IMG/VR virus record: IMGVR_UViG_3300022920_000287
Span: 1 to 50,030 of that record
DNA: 50,030 bases
Direction: 5' to 3' (one strand)
From: a virus
A program made the position numbers and the translations under genes. Below the pieces are notes generated by a model. The model worked only from the letters and a program-made list of their open reading frames with translations. It searched no databases and was not told the origin of the DNA. This document shows, in pieces, positions 30,761 through 40,134 of this stretch (its first letter is position 1; each line of letters opens with the position of its first letter).

Positions 30761-31679
30761 TTAGTAACTCCTGGTTAACTGCAATCACTTTCTTTAGTAT
30801 TTCACTACCACTGTATTTTTGGAAAGCCTGAGTATCTTTAGGGAAACAATCTCCTCCAAAGCCTAATCCACCAGTGTCATTCATTGCCATATGACTTGGT
30901 CCTATGTTTGTAAATTTAGCGAGAATGTCTTTCATTTCATCATGATTATATTTGTCACCTAGGGCATTAAATACTTCATGGAAATATGCTACCTTCATGG
31001 CAAGCCATGTGTTGTGCATATACTTTACCATACTTGCTGTAGAACGATCTGTGCGTAAAATTTCTACATCTTGCAAATATGTAAACACACGATGCCAATA
31101 TCCACCACTTCCACCTAAAATCATAAATGTTTGATTATTGTAATCTTGCTTTGCATAATCTTGTCTTAAAAACTCTGGGTTAAAAGTTACATTGCGGGGG
31201 TATGTTTCCAATTGCTCAGGTGTTACTGTGCTTTTTAATAAGATATGTATATCAGGATTAGCTTCGTTAAGTTCTGCAATAACACTAGCAACTAAACTGT
31301 CATCACATACTCCATTAACTGTGGGGGTTGGCAAGCAAACAATTGCTGCGTCTGCATCTTTGTGCATTTTAATTGTGTGTTCACTAAATTGTGGATCAAT
31401 AATTACATGTTCTTTAACGTGATCTTTGATACTGTCGCCTACTACGCTACCAACGTATCCATATCCAATGCTCAATAGCTTCATATTAGATCTAATATCT
31501 TTTCCAGATGCAATGCGCTCTGTTTGTAATACTGCATCACGCAACATCTTTAAGTCATTAGAAAGTTGTTCTATTTGGTATTTTAACTCTACATTTCCAG
31601 ACTTATAATAACCTGCAAGTGCATTATCTAATTGCTTTTCTATACGCTGTATTAATACATTAGATTCCATACGTTCCAT
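30753..31679 (-). CDS. UDP-glucose/GDP-mannose dehydrogenase-like protein, short and with an added helix
   Basis: 308 residues against about 430 for the family. Residues 67 onward carry the NAD loop GYGYVGSVVGD, CLPTPT, KSTVTP, FNPEFLR, KYMHNTWLAMKVAYFHEVFN and GGLGFGGDCFPKDTQAF with the catalytic Cys278. The UDP-binding third domain is missing. The first 65 residues are an unrelated coiled coil. It may oxidise a nucleotide sugar with a reduced substrate site or have become regulatory. Confidence 0.8.
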   Translation of the reverse strand: MERMESNVLIQRIEKQLDNALAGYYKSGNVELKYQIEQLSNDLKMLRDAVLQTERIASGKDIRSNMKLLSIGYGYVGSVVGDSIKDHVKEHVIIDPQFSEHTIKMHKDADAAIVCLPTPTVNGVCDDSLVASVIAELNEANPDIHILLKSTVTPEQLETYPRNVTFNPEFLRQDYAKQDYNNQTFMILGGSGGYWHRVFTYLQDVEILRTDRSTASMVKYMHNTWLAMKVAYFHEVFNALGDKYNHDEMKDILAKFTNIGPSHMAMNDTGGLGFGGDCFPKDTQAFQKYSGSEILKKVIAVNQELLNE

Positions 31680-31688
31680 ATTGTTCCC

Positions 31689-32777
31689 CTATTTAAATTG
31701 TTCTGCAAATGGATCAAATTCACTGCCACATTTCTGTGCGCAAACACCTAGTTTGCCTTCTGCAATTGATTTTAACTTCCAACTTGCTGTTATTTTTTTC
31801 ATAATACCTGTTTCAAATACCCCTTGGATACCAAATAGCTTTGCATCCAACATGTCTTTACCGCCTGCTGCATCAATAAAGTCCCATATTTGTTCTACTT
31901 TGGCGTCTTTGTGCCACCACTTGTACATACGTCCTGCGGTCCAACAACATGGCATAACAATGCCTTCTGCTGTAATGAATATATTATTATCTTTGGCTAC
32001 TTTGCAACTGATGTGTGCTTTGTTATAGTAATCCATCATACTGCCGTATGTCTTTTCAATCTCTTTTTGTTTTAGCAATGCTAAATTTTGATACTTTTTG
32101 TCTTTAGGCTTTGCTAACTTTTGCTTCTCATTACCTTTGCGATCTTTTGCTTGGTGTGTCTCTTTTGCGGCTGTTGTTGTAGTTACAAATCTACCTGTCT
32201 TCTTCTTGATAAACTTTTCACATCCCCATTCAGCTGCAAGTGCTTCTGCACGATCAACATCACATTCATTATGTTCAAATATTAAGTAATCCCAACGAGC
32301 TCTACCGCCTGCATTAATAAATGCTTTCATGTTACGCTCTACGTTTTTCCATACCACGCCTTGTCTGTACAGATGATTTGTATTCTCTAATCCATCTACA
32401 CTAAAAATAACTGCGCCGTTACGTCCAATTACCTGTGCTAGTTCTGCCCACCATTCAGGAGTCTTTGCTCCAGCCATTGTGTTCATACTCAGCCACATTT
32501 TATCATTGATGCTACGCAAGTAACGGAAAACTTCTAATGTATCTTTAGCAACAATAGGATCTCCCAAGTTACCACACATGTATAATGTATCCAAACGCAT
32601 TACTAAGTCTGGTGGAAATATATCCATGCAATCTTGTAATGTTAGTTCTTGTTCTTTGCCACGTATGTGTTGGTTAACTGCGCCGCCGTTCTCATTGCGA
32701 TCGCACATAGGACAACTAGCACTACATTTTTGTGTAATCTCTAAGTGTACTGTTTTAATATCTTCGTAATTATACAT
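31689..32777 (-). CDS. Radical SAM/SPASM-type enzyme
   Basis: 362 residues from ATG 32777, which overlaps the preceding gene. The cluster motif is KCSASCPMCDRN (Cys18, 22, 25), with LYMCGNLGDPIV and FSVDGLEN later. A basic insert near 190-225 and C-terminal cysteines (SCKV, MPCCW, VCAQKC) suggest an auxiliary iron-sulfur cluster. SPASM enzymes modify peptides, proteins or carry out sugar chemistry. No obvious precursor peptide is nearby. Confidence 0.8.
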   Translation of the reverse strand: MYNYEDIKTVHLEITQKCSASCPMCDRNENGGAVNQHIRGKEQELTLQDCMDIFPPDLVMRLDTLYMCGNLGDPIVAKDTLEVFRYLRSINDKMWLSMNTMAGAKTPEWWAELAQVIGRNGAVIFSVDGLENTNHLYRQGVVWKNVERNMKAFINAGGRARWDYLIFEHNECDVDRAEALAAEWGCEKFIKKKTGRFVTTTTAAKETHQAKDRKGNEKQKLAKPKDKKYQNLALLKQKEIEKTYGSMMDYYNKAHISCKVAKDNNIFITAEGIVMPCCWTAGRMYKWWHKDAKVEQIWDFIDAAGGKDMLDAKLFGIQGVFETGIMKKITASWKLKSIAEGKLGVCAQKCGSEFDPFAEQFK

Positions 32778-33126
32778 TGCTAAACAACGCTCCAAATATA
32801 AAGTAATCTGTTATGAATGTCAGCTCTGCTCCTATGAACACTGCCCACCAGTAATTTCCCAACCAGTCCCATATCTTCTTGATTACATACCATGCAATTA
32901 CTACACGTATTGTATATTGTATGTTACTAATTATTGTATCATATATACTACCTGGATCAACTCCATAGTAGAACCAAAATACTAAAAAGTCATATGCAAA
33001 ACTACATTGTGCCATTATAAGTACTGACTCAAGCCAAGTCAATCTTTTATTTAGAAACTTGACAATGTTTGCACTAACTAATAGTCTATAGCTGACATAT
33101 ACAATATTTGTTATTAGTAATTCCAT
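32770..33126 (-). CDS. Membrane protein, 118 aa
   Basis: Hydrophobic segments at about 1-20, 33-55, 70-85 and 90-115 with aromatic belts (FVFWFYYG-like) suggest three or four transmembrane helices. Begins MELLITNIVYVSYRLLVSAN. No family recognised. Confidence 0.6.
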   Translation of the reverse strand: MELLITNIVYVSYRLLVSANIVKFLNKRLTWLESVLIMAQCSFAYDFLVFWFYYGVDPGSIYDTIISNIQYTIRVVIAWYVIKKIWDWLGNYWWAVFIGAELTFITDYFIFGALFSNV

Positions 33127-33127
33127 G

Positions 33128-33394
33128 TTAATCTAGCACCAATGTTACTTCAGCGCCTGGGCCTACTTCGCTTGGCAAGCCGCCCCACTCACTTACATAA
33201 TATGTGATCACTGCCTTGTACCATAACAAACTATTGTGTCTTGCTACTTTATTAAATTTATAGATACTGTCGTTATCTGCAGGCATTGTGCTGATTGCAC
33301 GAGCTGTTTCTTTTTGTAACTCTCTTGTAGTCATATCATCAAGCATCTTTTCAAAGTCTGCCATTGTCATTTCTACATAATCATCTTCGCTCAT
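33128..33394 (-). CDS. Hypothetical protein, 88 aa
   Basis: MSEDDYVEMTMADFEKMLDD starts an acidic helical region, followed by a basic middle and a beta-like end (SEVGPGAEVTLVLD). One base from the membrane protein gene and overlapping the next by 4 bases. Confidence 0.55.
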   Translation of the reverse strand: MSEDDYVEMTMADFEKMLDDMTTRELQKETARAISTMPADNDSIYKFNKVARHNSLLWYKAVITYYVSEWGGLPSEVGPGAEVTLVLD

Positions 33395-33660
33395 TTTCCC
33401 ACTCCCCTGATCTTTACCATCATTGCTGATTCTGGATCATTAAATTCAAACCTTACCCAACGTATTCCGTTTTGATCTATGTAGCTTCCCTCAAAAAAGT
33501 AATCCACATCATGCCTTAGATCCAGTTGGAATAGTATCTCAACTAAGGTTGCTACGCATGCGCCAATATGATAAACATGCTGTTCTAATACTCGACCACT
33601 GCGGTCGTTTTTTACTAAATGCAATACATCTTCAATTTTGAAGTCAACTGCCTGTGTCAT
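33391..33660 (-). CDS. Hypothetical protein, 89 aa
   Basis: MTQAVDFKIEDVLHLVKNDR, then a helix (YHIGACVATLVEILFQL) and strands (IDQNGIRWVRFEFND). Overlaps neighbours on both sides by 1-4 bases. No family recognised. Confidence 0.55.
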   Translation of the reverse strand: MTQAVDFKIEDVLHLVKNDRSGRVLEQHVYHIGACVATLVEILFQLDLRHDVDYFFEGSYIDQNGIRWVRFEFNDPESAMMVKIRGVGK

Positions 33661-34952
33661 TATTTAACGCCAATTAACATAAACCTATTATAAAGATTCG
33701 TATCTAGTTCACCCTCATAATATATCTCACTCATTGGATATTTAGACTTTACTTCATCCAAGTCCTTGCAACAATTACTGTGTTGTTCGTTCTCAAAATA
33801 ATCATTCTGATGTAGAATAACAAATGTGCCATCAGGTAAGTTCTCGTACCAACTGTTGTCCATGTGTTCACAACTGGTATTTATTACTGTGTTTATTTTT
33901 GTATCTTTAAACTTTGCTTTGAGATCGATCTTTTCTTTGTCTTGTAGTTTATTGTCGTTGTCGATGTATTCCTCTTTGTTTGTAGCGTGTATAATATTAC
34001 GCCATCCAAAGTTATCAAATGCATCGTCCTTGTCACCAAATACTTCATTACGCAAGTCTTCACTAATCTTCTCAATTACCTGATCTTTATCACGGAAAAT
34101 ATCTTCTCTGATCTTTTCCTTGCTAGTGTAACCCATACGTATCTCATCTTCTTTAGCTTCAATATCAGCGGCATACTTTTCTTCTTGTTTCTCTAACCAA
34201 GTATCAATTAACTGCTGACGCTTTTCACTTAGGTTGCCTTCTTGTTTAGACATCCAGTCAGCCACTTGTTCTTCACGTCTGTCAAAGTCACAGTAAAGCA
34301 TTTTCTTGCCGTCCCATCTAATCTTGCCTACATCATATGCAATAGGATGAAACTGACTGTGTCTATATTCTCTATCATACAAACGCTTACATGGCTCTAC
34401 AGTTTCGTCGTTTAAGTCTATACTGTATACATCATTAGCATCAAAGTTCTGCATTACAAAATGTGCAGCAAAGTTATACCAGCCGCCGTAGAATACTACG
34501 TTGCCTAAACTTCCGTCTACAATGTTCTTGAGTTCTTTAATTAACCATAGTTTACTTTGTACTTGTCCTTTGCTAAAGAAGTCATTTAAGTCTGGTACTT
34601 TTGCACCCTCACCATCTGATCCACTCCAGTAATTAATAAACTTTGCTGTGTTTACTAACAATGGATCTTCCATCATATATTTGCGGATTAGGGTTACAAC
34701 CAACTGCGGCTTAATTTCAATGTCAGTTAGATGCTGGTGTAGTATTAAGTTCATCCAACTCTTTAGATGCTTCTCAGTTTCAATATCATGCTTTTGATAT
34801 AGCTCTGTTAATACGTCACGTTTGCGATACCAGTTGTCGTGGTACAATGCTTTGAATATAATCTCATAGCGATCGCCTTCGCCAATTGCATCAAAGTATT
34901 CACGTAATCCAATTAGCCAATGATACTCTGCCTGGAAGTCTTCTTGCTTCAT
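33660..34952 (-). CDS. Class I methyltransferase-like phage protein with a helical insert
   Basis: 430 residues. The N-terminus is helical. A motif I-like strand and helix NVVFYGGWYNFAAHF with VYSIDLNDETV follows, then a long charged coiled-coil insert (about 235-345), then VINTSCEHMDNSWYE and LPDGTFVILHQND, as in uncharacterised methyltransferases of T4-like cyanophages. The glycine motif is atypical, so catalysis is uncertain. Confidence 0.6.
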   Translation of the reverse strand: MKQEDFQAEYHWLIGLREYFDAIGEGDRYEIIFKALYHDNWYRKRDVLTELYQKHDIETEKHLKSWMNLILHQHLTDIEIKPQLVVTLIRKYMMEDPLLVNTAKFINYWSGSDGEGAKVPDLNDFFSKGQVQSKLWLIKELKNIVDGSLGNVVFYGGWYNFAAHFVMQNFDANDVYSIDLNDETVEPCKRLYDREYRHSQFHPIAYDVGKIRWDGKKMLYCDFDRREEQVADWMSKQEGNLSEKRQQLIDTWLEKQEEKYAADIEAKEDEIRMGYTSKEKIREDIFRDKDQVIEKISEDLRNEVFGDKDDAFDNFGWRNIIHATNKEEYIDNDNKLQDKEKIDLKAKFKDTKINTVINTSCEHMDNSWYENLPDGTFVILHQNDYFENEQHSNCCKDLDEVKSKYPMSEIYYEGELDTNLYNRFMLIGVK

Positions 34953-35657
34953 TTATAGTGCATCCTCAAACTGCTTCTTTAACCATTTCCAATCATTAAT
35001 CTTACGCAATGCTTCCTGGTTACCTTTGTAGTGAGTGCCAAAGTCTCGTCCTTGTTGTGCGCCAAGTATTGCATACTCTCCATAACGTCTATTATCGCCA
35101 CGAGTACACCATACTTCTAAACGATAAGCATCGTCTATTTGCTTGTTATGATCAATGATGTTACTTGATAACTTTGTACACTCACGAAATGCACTGCGCC
35201 ATGTATTGTATGGGTCAGTATTAAATCCAGTTACATTTGCAATCTGAAACTTTGGTACAAACTTTGCGCCAATACTTGTGGTCATATCTACTTTAAATTC
35301 TTTAGTTGCAAGTAAGTTCTTTTTAGGGAATAATTTAACTGCACCATAACCATAAATTAGGTCGTTGATAGGATTGCGGCTACGATATGTAAACACACAT
35401 TCAGTTTCTGGTACTCCTGGGTAAGCTTCTACTCTTGCGTCTGGTTTAAACTTAAATCCAAACTCTTCTTCGATAATTGCATCTGCATCACATACATAAA
35501 AATAACTAGTGTTGCTTTCTTCTGCACATGCTTGGTGTGCCTTTAGCAATCCTTCTACACCATCAATACGTTTAGCATGTGGTGCTTTTTCCTTTAGTAT
35601 TGCAAAATTCTCATCTGCCTCTGGTTCGCCAAAGGTTAACATAAACACGTCTAACAT
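34953..35657 (-). CDS. GT-A-fold glycosyltransferase-like protein
   Basis: 234 residues. The frame is open further upstream, but that region is the promoter; ATG 35657 (MLDVFMLTFGEPEADENF) follows an AAAGGA site. The metal-binding DxD is in YFYVCDADAIIEEEFGF. Similar proteins occur in T4-like phages near glycosylation genes. First gene of the minus-strand operon from the divergent promoter region. Confidence 0.65.
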   Translation of the reverse strand: MLDVFMLTFGEPEADENFAILKEKAPHAKRIDGVEGLLKAHQACAEESNTSYFYVCDADAIIEEEFGFKFKPDARVEAYPGVPETECVFTYRSRNPINDLIYGYGAVKLFPKKNLLATKEFKVDMTTSIGAKFVPKFQIANVTGFNTDPYNTWRSAFRECTKLSSNIIDHNKQIDDAYRLEVWCTRGDNRRYGEYAILGAQQGRDFGTHYKGNQEALRKINDWKWLKKQFEDAL

Positions 35658-35702
35658 TGTTGGGGGTCCTTTACAGTAATAAATACTATTATAATTATAT
35701 TT

Positions 35703-35731
35703 AGTATAATACATTTCCCCAAAAATGTCAA
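35703..35731 (-). promoter_or_regulatory. Divergent promoter region, minus-strand element
   Basis: Minus: TTGACA (35726-35731), 17-base spacer, TATACT (35703-35708). On the plus strand the same bases offer a TATAAT (35705-35710) with no good -35 box. The two -10 boxes overlap, so firing in one direction should hinder the other. Confidence 0.75.
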
Positions 35732-35741
35732 GGAGTTTACG

Positions 35742-36731
35742 TTGAATACATCTACCAAGAATAAATTTAATCTTGAGAGGTTCTGGAAGTACCTGTCAGA
35801 AAACCCAACGGTTAAAGTTGTTGCTTTTAATGTTAGCAGTCGTGAACTAAGGAGTATTGTTGACAAAGATATGTCAGAATATTGGAAAACTAGTGCGCTT
35901 AGTGGGCTTACAGAAATCATTAATAAATTTATTGATCTAGACCCAGAGGTAAAGGAACGTTTTCCAAACACAGGTCCAGAAGATTGGGATGAATGGAATA
36001 ATGCTGACTTGTATATTTGCTATCAACTATTTAAAATGAGTTGGCTAGCACAAGACATACGAAAGAATGGAGTACAGGCGCCTGTACAATTTTTAAAGAC
36101 TGTTGAGAGTTATCATTGCCACCCTGGAAGCGATAAAAAGGTAGCACTTACTCTATTAGATCAACATGACAGCATACCTTGTTTTTATATACATTATCCA
36201 GAGCTTGATCCATACCCAATACACGAGCATTTAGAGCATCGTGTTATTAATACAGAACAGGAATTTGTTGACTTGTTTGAAATGGCAAGTAACGAAACAT
36301 TCCAAATTGATGTTAGCAATGTAGATTTTAAAATGGATAGCGATGGCAAATCTGTTAACTGGAAATGTATTGGACACTTTAATCCGTTTGGAGAATATGC
36401 TGCTGGTGTGTTACGCAAACAACGTATACGTCATGGAGTTAACCAAGTACCTATGACAGTTAAGCACCTTAGTTACCACGATCGTATACACCGCCTGAAT
36501 ATGATAAACGAAATGGAGATATTCCATAACATTGGACTGCTAACTGATGACATATTTAATTTAAACGGAACCAAACTTTATAAAACAACTGTGGGAGATA
36601 GTTGTATATGGGTACCAGAGTCCTTCAGAAATTTCCCATCTAGTTTGTATGATGAAGATTGGAAAGTAGATGAGGAAAAGTCTCTTACATGGAAGCTAAC
36701 ATACTTTAATTTGGATGATAAAATCATATGA
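35742..36731 (+). CDS. ParB/Srx-like nuclease-domain protein
   Basis: 329 residues. Translation starts at a TTG (35742), because AAGGAG lies 6 bases before it and no nearby ATG has one. The middle has a ParB-like pattern: LAQDIRKNGVQAPVQF, then SYHCHPGSDKKVALTLLDQH. The rest is unlike known ParB proteins. Such domains bind DNA or nucleotides in phage proteins. First gene of the only plus-strand block. Confidence 0.55.
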   Translation: MNTSTKNKFNLERFWKYLSENPTVKVVAFNVSSRELRSIVDKDMSEYWKTSALSGLTEIINKFIDLDPEVKERFPNTGPEDWDEWNNADLYICYQLFKMSWLAQDIRKNGVQAPVQFLKTVESYHCHPGSDKKVALTLLDQHDSIPCFYIHYPELDPYPIHEHLEHRVINTEQEFVDLFEMASNETFQIDVSNVDFKMDSDGKSVNWKCIGHFNPFGEYAAGVLRKQRIRHGVNQVPMTVKHLSYHDRIHRLNMINEMEIFHNIGLLTDDIFNLNGTKLYKTTVGDSCIWVPESFRNFPSSLYDEDWKVDEEKSLTWKLTYFNLDDKII

Positions 36732-37417
36732 AGATTTTTATAGGATTTGACTCATTACAAAAGGAAGCCAGTCTTGTTTGCGAATATAGTTTACGCAAGC
36801 ATAGTAGAACTCCTTTGGATATTGAACACTTAAATAGAGATGAATTAATAAGAGACAATTTATACTTTAGACCTGACGGAGATCCTAGTAGTACTGAGTT
36901 TACTTACACTAGATTTCTGGCGCCACATTTGTGTGATTATACTGGATTAAGTATGTTTGTAGACAGTGACTTTTTGTTTACTAATGATGTTAATCGCCTG
37001 TTTAATCTTGTTTTATCTGACCCAAAACTAAACCAACGTGCTGCATATTGTGTAAAACATTTGCCGTATGAACCCAAACATGATACTAAGTTTTATGGTA
37101 AGCCACAGATTAATTTTCCCAAGAAGAACTGGAGTAGTTTGATTATCTTTAATAACAATCATCCCAGTACACGAAAGCTAACCCCAATGACAGTTAGTAA
37201 TAAGTCTCCACAGTGGTTGCATCGTTTTAGTTGGTTAGATGAAGACAAAAAACAATTGGGAGACCTTCCTATTATGTGGAATTGGCTAGTAGGAGAATAC
37301 GCTCAGTTGGGTGTTAATCCTTCTGCGTTACACTATACTAACGGAGGTCCGTTTAATGGAGTACACGGACAAGACTACGAAGAAATTTGGAACCAATACT
37401 ATAAGGAAATAACGTAG
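36728..37417 (+). CDS. Glycosyltransferase, GT-A fold with DxD
   Basis: 229 residues. It starts MKIFIGFDSLQKEASLVCEY and has the metal site MFVDSDFLFTNDV (Asp-Ser-Asp), then a long loop and NGGPFNGVHGQDYEEIW. It resembles GT8-like or core-type sugar transferases. It overlaps genes on both sides by 1-4 bases. Confidence 0.65.
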   Translation: MKIFIGFDSLQKEASLVCEYSLRKHSRTPLDIEHLNRDELIRDNLYFRPDGDPSSTEFTYTRFLAPHLCDYTGLSMFVDSDFLFTNDVNRLFNLVLSDPKLNQRAAYCVKHLPYEPKHDTKFYGKPQINFPKKNWSSLIIFNNNHPSTRKLTPMTVSNKSPQWLHRFSWLDEDKKQLGDLPIMWNWLVGEYAQLGVNPSALHYTNGGPFNGVHGQDYEEIWNQYYKEIT

Positions 37418-37950
37418 TGGAAAGATTTAAATTATTAATGGTTGGAAATTTCGATGGTTATAAAGATAACTTTGCTTGTTGGTATAATATACTAGTTAAG
37501 TGTGCTGGGCTTAGTGGTACGATACCTGTGGTAGAATATCACTTGTGGGAAACCCCTGAAAAAAATAGCATACAAGATCATATTATACAAATGTGGCAGG
37601 CAGAGAAAATAAAAGCTGAAGTACATTGGTATCATAATAGTACATCCAATTTGCATGCCACTGCGTTTACTAACTATGAAAGAGATCCTAGCTTTTGTAT
37701 AGTAAGCTCTCCAGATGTGCATGTAACACCACAAGAAAGCTTTTACAAACACGCTCTTACATTATTTAAAAGCCATTTTGATGACTATAGTTCAGTTGAA
37801 GTTTTTGATATAAGTATAGATGCTGACGGAAATACTGTTGTGGGCGAAGACGTAAAGATGAGTAAAACCTGGACATTATCCAGGCTTTACAATGATAATA
37901 ATGTAAGGTTAACTAATAGTATTAGTAAACAAAGTTTAAGTTTAGATTAA
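37417..37950 (+). CDS. Hypothetical protein, 177 aa, GTG start
   Basis: Starts at GTG 37417 (MERFKLLMVGNFDGYKDNF), overlapping the preceding stop by one base. Alpha/beta-looking with SPDVHVTPQESFYKHAL. It ends convergently, overlapping the next minus-strand gene by 9 bases, so no terminator can sit between. Function unknown. Confidence 0.55.
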   Translation: MERFKLLMVGNFDGYKDNFACWYNILVKCAGLSGTIPVVEYHLWETPEKNSIQDHIIQMWQAEKIKAEVHWYHNSTSNLHATAFTNYERDPSFCIVSSPDVHVTPQESFYKHALTLFKSHFDDYSSVEVFDISIDADGNTVVGEDVKMSKTWTLSRLYNDNNVRLTNSISKQSLSLD

Positions 37951-39384
37951 ACTTACTAAGTCTTTCATATTTTGATAGCTGTAATACACACCACTAGGAC
38001 TATCACCAGTTAAAAATAGATCTTTATTGCGCATTAATACTTCGTTAACCATCATAATAAATGCTGCATTAGCTTGGAAATGTGGTGTATTAATATAGTT
38101 GATCTCATACTGCCAAATATTACTGATTTGCATAAACACTGTTTCGTTTTCACCAATCGCTTCTACAACCTTATTATAGTCTTTAACTAGGTTTACTTTC
38201 ATAAAAGTATGATCCAAGCCACGGATCCAGTCCCAATGCTCTAGCCATTTTTCTTGTGACTCAAAGCTTGCTTCGAACTTGTTAGCAAGACTTGGGCTAT
38301 AATTATTTGCATGATATGCTACCCACTTGTCTTCTAGTTCCTGTTTGTTCTTTCGATAGAACGCATTAAAATTAATCCCATCCCATTCAGCTAATACTTT
38401 CTTGGTCCACCAAATACCAGCTTCACTAAAGTCTGTCCATATGACACGCTCTAATGTTTTCCTAGCATTTACCATGTGCTTAAATTGGTGTAGTCCACTA
38501 CATGGTGCTGTCATTACAGTACAATTATAAGTCTCATCGCCTGGTACATTCTCTGTATTAGTAATATACATAACGTGCGTACTCATACATTTATAACCAT
38601 ATAGCTCTTGCTTGTCTTCATTAATAGTTTGACTAAACTGGCTAAGTTCATCAACTGATTTCTGATCCCAATTTGGATCCATTAACCATTTTTTTGTTTC
38701 TTCAACATCATCTTCTGGATAACAACAATGCTTTTCGTCTCTAACTGACTGTGGCAAGTTATGTATTGTCATGCCAGCTTGTAATCCAATTGGGATTAAT
38801 GAGTCTAAGTTGTTAGTTGATAAATTTAGATTGCTTTTGTCAGTGCCGCCTGTTGGCACTAATTCCATTGGAGTATAATCATCATGTATGTTTTCTTGAC
38901 TAGCGACAAATCCAGGAAACTGTCCGCCCCAGCGTCTTTTTACTTGAACATCACCAAGTGATGCAAACTCTTTAAGGTTAAGAACTACACATTGCGAATG
39001 AAACTTTGGTGCATCGTTGTTTGATGCACGATTAATAATATGTCCTGCTGCTAGCCATTTTGTATTTGCCCACGGACCATCTACTTGTTCTAGTAATGCG
39101 TCTTCAAAGTCGTGTCCCATAGGCCAACTACCTTCAAACCATATTACTGCTACATCAAATCCAAGTCCAGCTGCACTACGAGTTAAATGTTTAAAGCTAC
39201 GTTGATATGTATCTCCAATCATCACATAGTTCTTACAACTATTAGTTAAATTAATCTCTGTGACTTTTCTTAACTTGGCAACGTATTCTGTTTCGTGTTC
39301 TAGGTCTCTAATCATTGCACCATTAAACATCATATGAGCAATACGCCTGTACTGCCCCATCTTTATAAAACTATTGTTAAACAT
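37942..39384 (-). CDS. Hypothetical phage protein, 480 aa
   Basis: Starts MFNNSFIKMGQYRRIAHMMF. It contains KNYVMIGDTYQRSFKH, a long aromatic-rich middle and NIWQYEINYINTPHFQA near the end. No catalytic motif found. Possible relation to small-molecule or sugar transferases is not supported enough to name. Confidence 0.5.
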   Translation of the reverse strand: MFNNSFIKMGQYRRIAHMMFNGAMIRDLEHETEYVAKLRKVTEINLTNSCKNYVMIGDTYQRSFKHLTRSAAGLGFDVAVIWFEGSWPMGHDFEDALLEQVDGPWANTKWLAAGHIINRASNNDAPKFHSQCVVLNLKEFASLGDVQVKRRWGGQFPGFVASQENIHDDYTPMELVPTGGTDKSNLNLSTNNLDSLIPIGLQAGMTIHNLPQSVRDEKHCCYPEDDVEETKKWLMDPNWDQKSVDELSQFSQTINEDKQELYGYKCMSTHVMYITNTENVPGDETYNCTVMTAPCSGLHQFKHMVNARKTLERVIWTDFSEAGIWWTKKVLAEWDGINFNAFYRKNKQELEDKWVAYHANNYSPSLANKFEASFESQEKWLEHWDWIRGLDHTFMKVNLVKDYNKVVEAIGENETVFMQISNIWQYEINYINTPHFQANAAFIMMVNEVLMRNKDLFLTGDSPSGVYYSYQNMKDLVSLI

Positions 39385-39408
39385 ATTATCTCCAATTATC
39401 TACTATGT

Positions 39409-40131
39409 TTATTTATTAACATTTACAATTGTAGACATAGAGCCATTGCTTACTAACTGATGTGTTTTTTCTGTTGTCCATCCTGTTACTTGTAACATAG
39501 GACGATTGTCCCAACCCATATTACATGTAGCATGTGGAATATCACGCCATTCCCAAGTAATGCATTCACCACGTTTCCATTGATGCCAGTTACTATTGCC
39601 TAATTGAAATACTTGTCCGTGTTTCCAATCATCCAACATGATTGCAAACCTGCGCATAAGTTCAGGATTTTTATCTGCAGCTATTTCTGTAAATGTATTG
39701 TTACGTTCTTTGCGACCTGCAAAGTTATCAATATGCCAGTTCAACATTTGTCCTGTGCGTTGATTATGGAATTTAATAGTTGCGTCTTCCAATCCAAAAT
39801 GATCAGCAATGTTTTTAAACACATCAAGGTCTTCGGCTTTAGAACGTTGGAACACTTCCATGTTAGGATCTGCACCAGCGTTAATTAAATCTTGTTCTTC
39901 AGCATCAGCTGAATACATTCGTTTGTCTTTATAATTATTACGTGTACCCCACGTACTATCAACGACTCTATCTAGACATTTTTCTATAGCTAAATCCCAG
40001 TCGCCTTTGAATGTGCATACATCTTGGTAATCTTTATTACCCTCTTGTTGCGGATCGAAATGCCATTGTGATTGCGATTTGGTAAACTCCCATCTTGAGC
40101 CGTTCCATTGTTCGTATTTGTTATTATCCAT
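39409..40131 (-). CDS. 2OG/Fe(II) oxygenase-like protein
   Basis: 240 residues. Iron triad NWHIDNF (His133, Asp135) and DIPHATCNMGWDNRPMLQV (His200, Arg210), with RRFAIMLDDWKHGQVFQLG between, as in phage cupin-type hydroxylases. It is the second such enzyme in the window and not a close copy of the one at 9381. Likely hydroxylates a protein or base; substrate unknown. Four bases from tctA. Confidence 0.7.
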   Translation of the reverse strand: MDNNKYEQWNGSRWEFTKSQSQWHFDPQQEGNKDYQDVCTFKGDWDLAIEKCLDRVVDSTWGTRNNYKDKRMYSADAEEQDLINAGADPNMEVFQRSKAEDLDVFKNIADHFGLEDATIKFHNQRTGQMLNWHIDNFAGRKERNNTFTEIAADKNPELMRRFAIMLDDWKHGQVFQLGNSNWHQWKRGECITWEWRDIPHATCNMGWDNRPMLQVTGWTTEKTHQLVSNGSMSTIVNVNK

Positions 40132-40134
40132 TTG

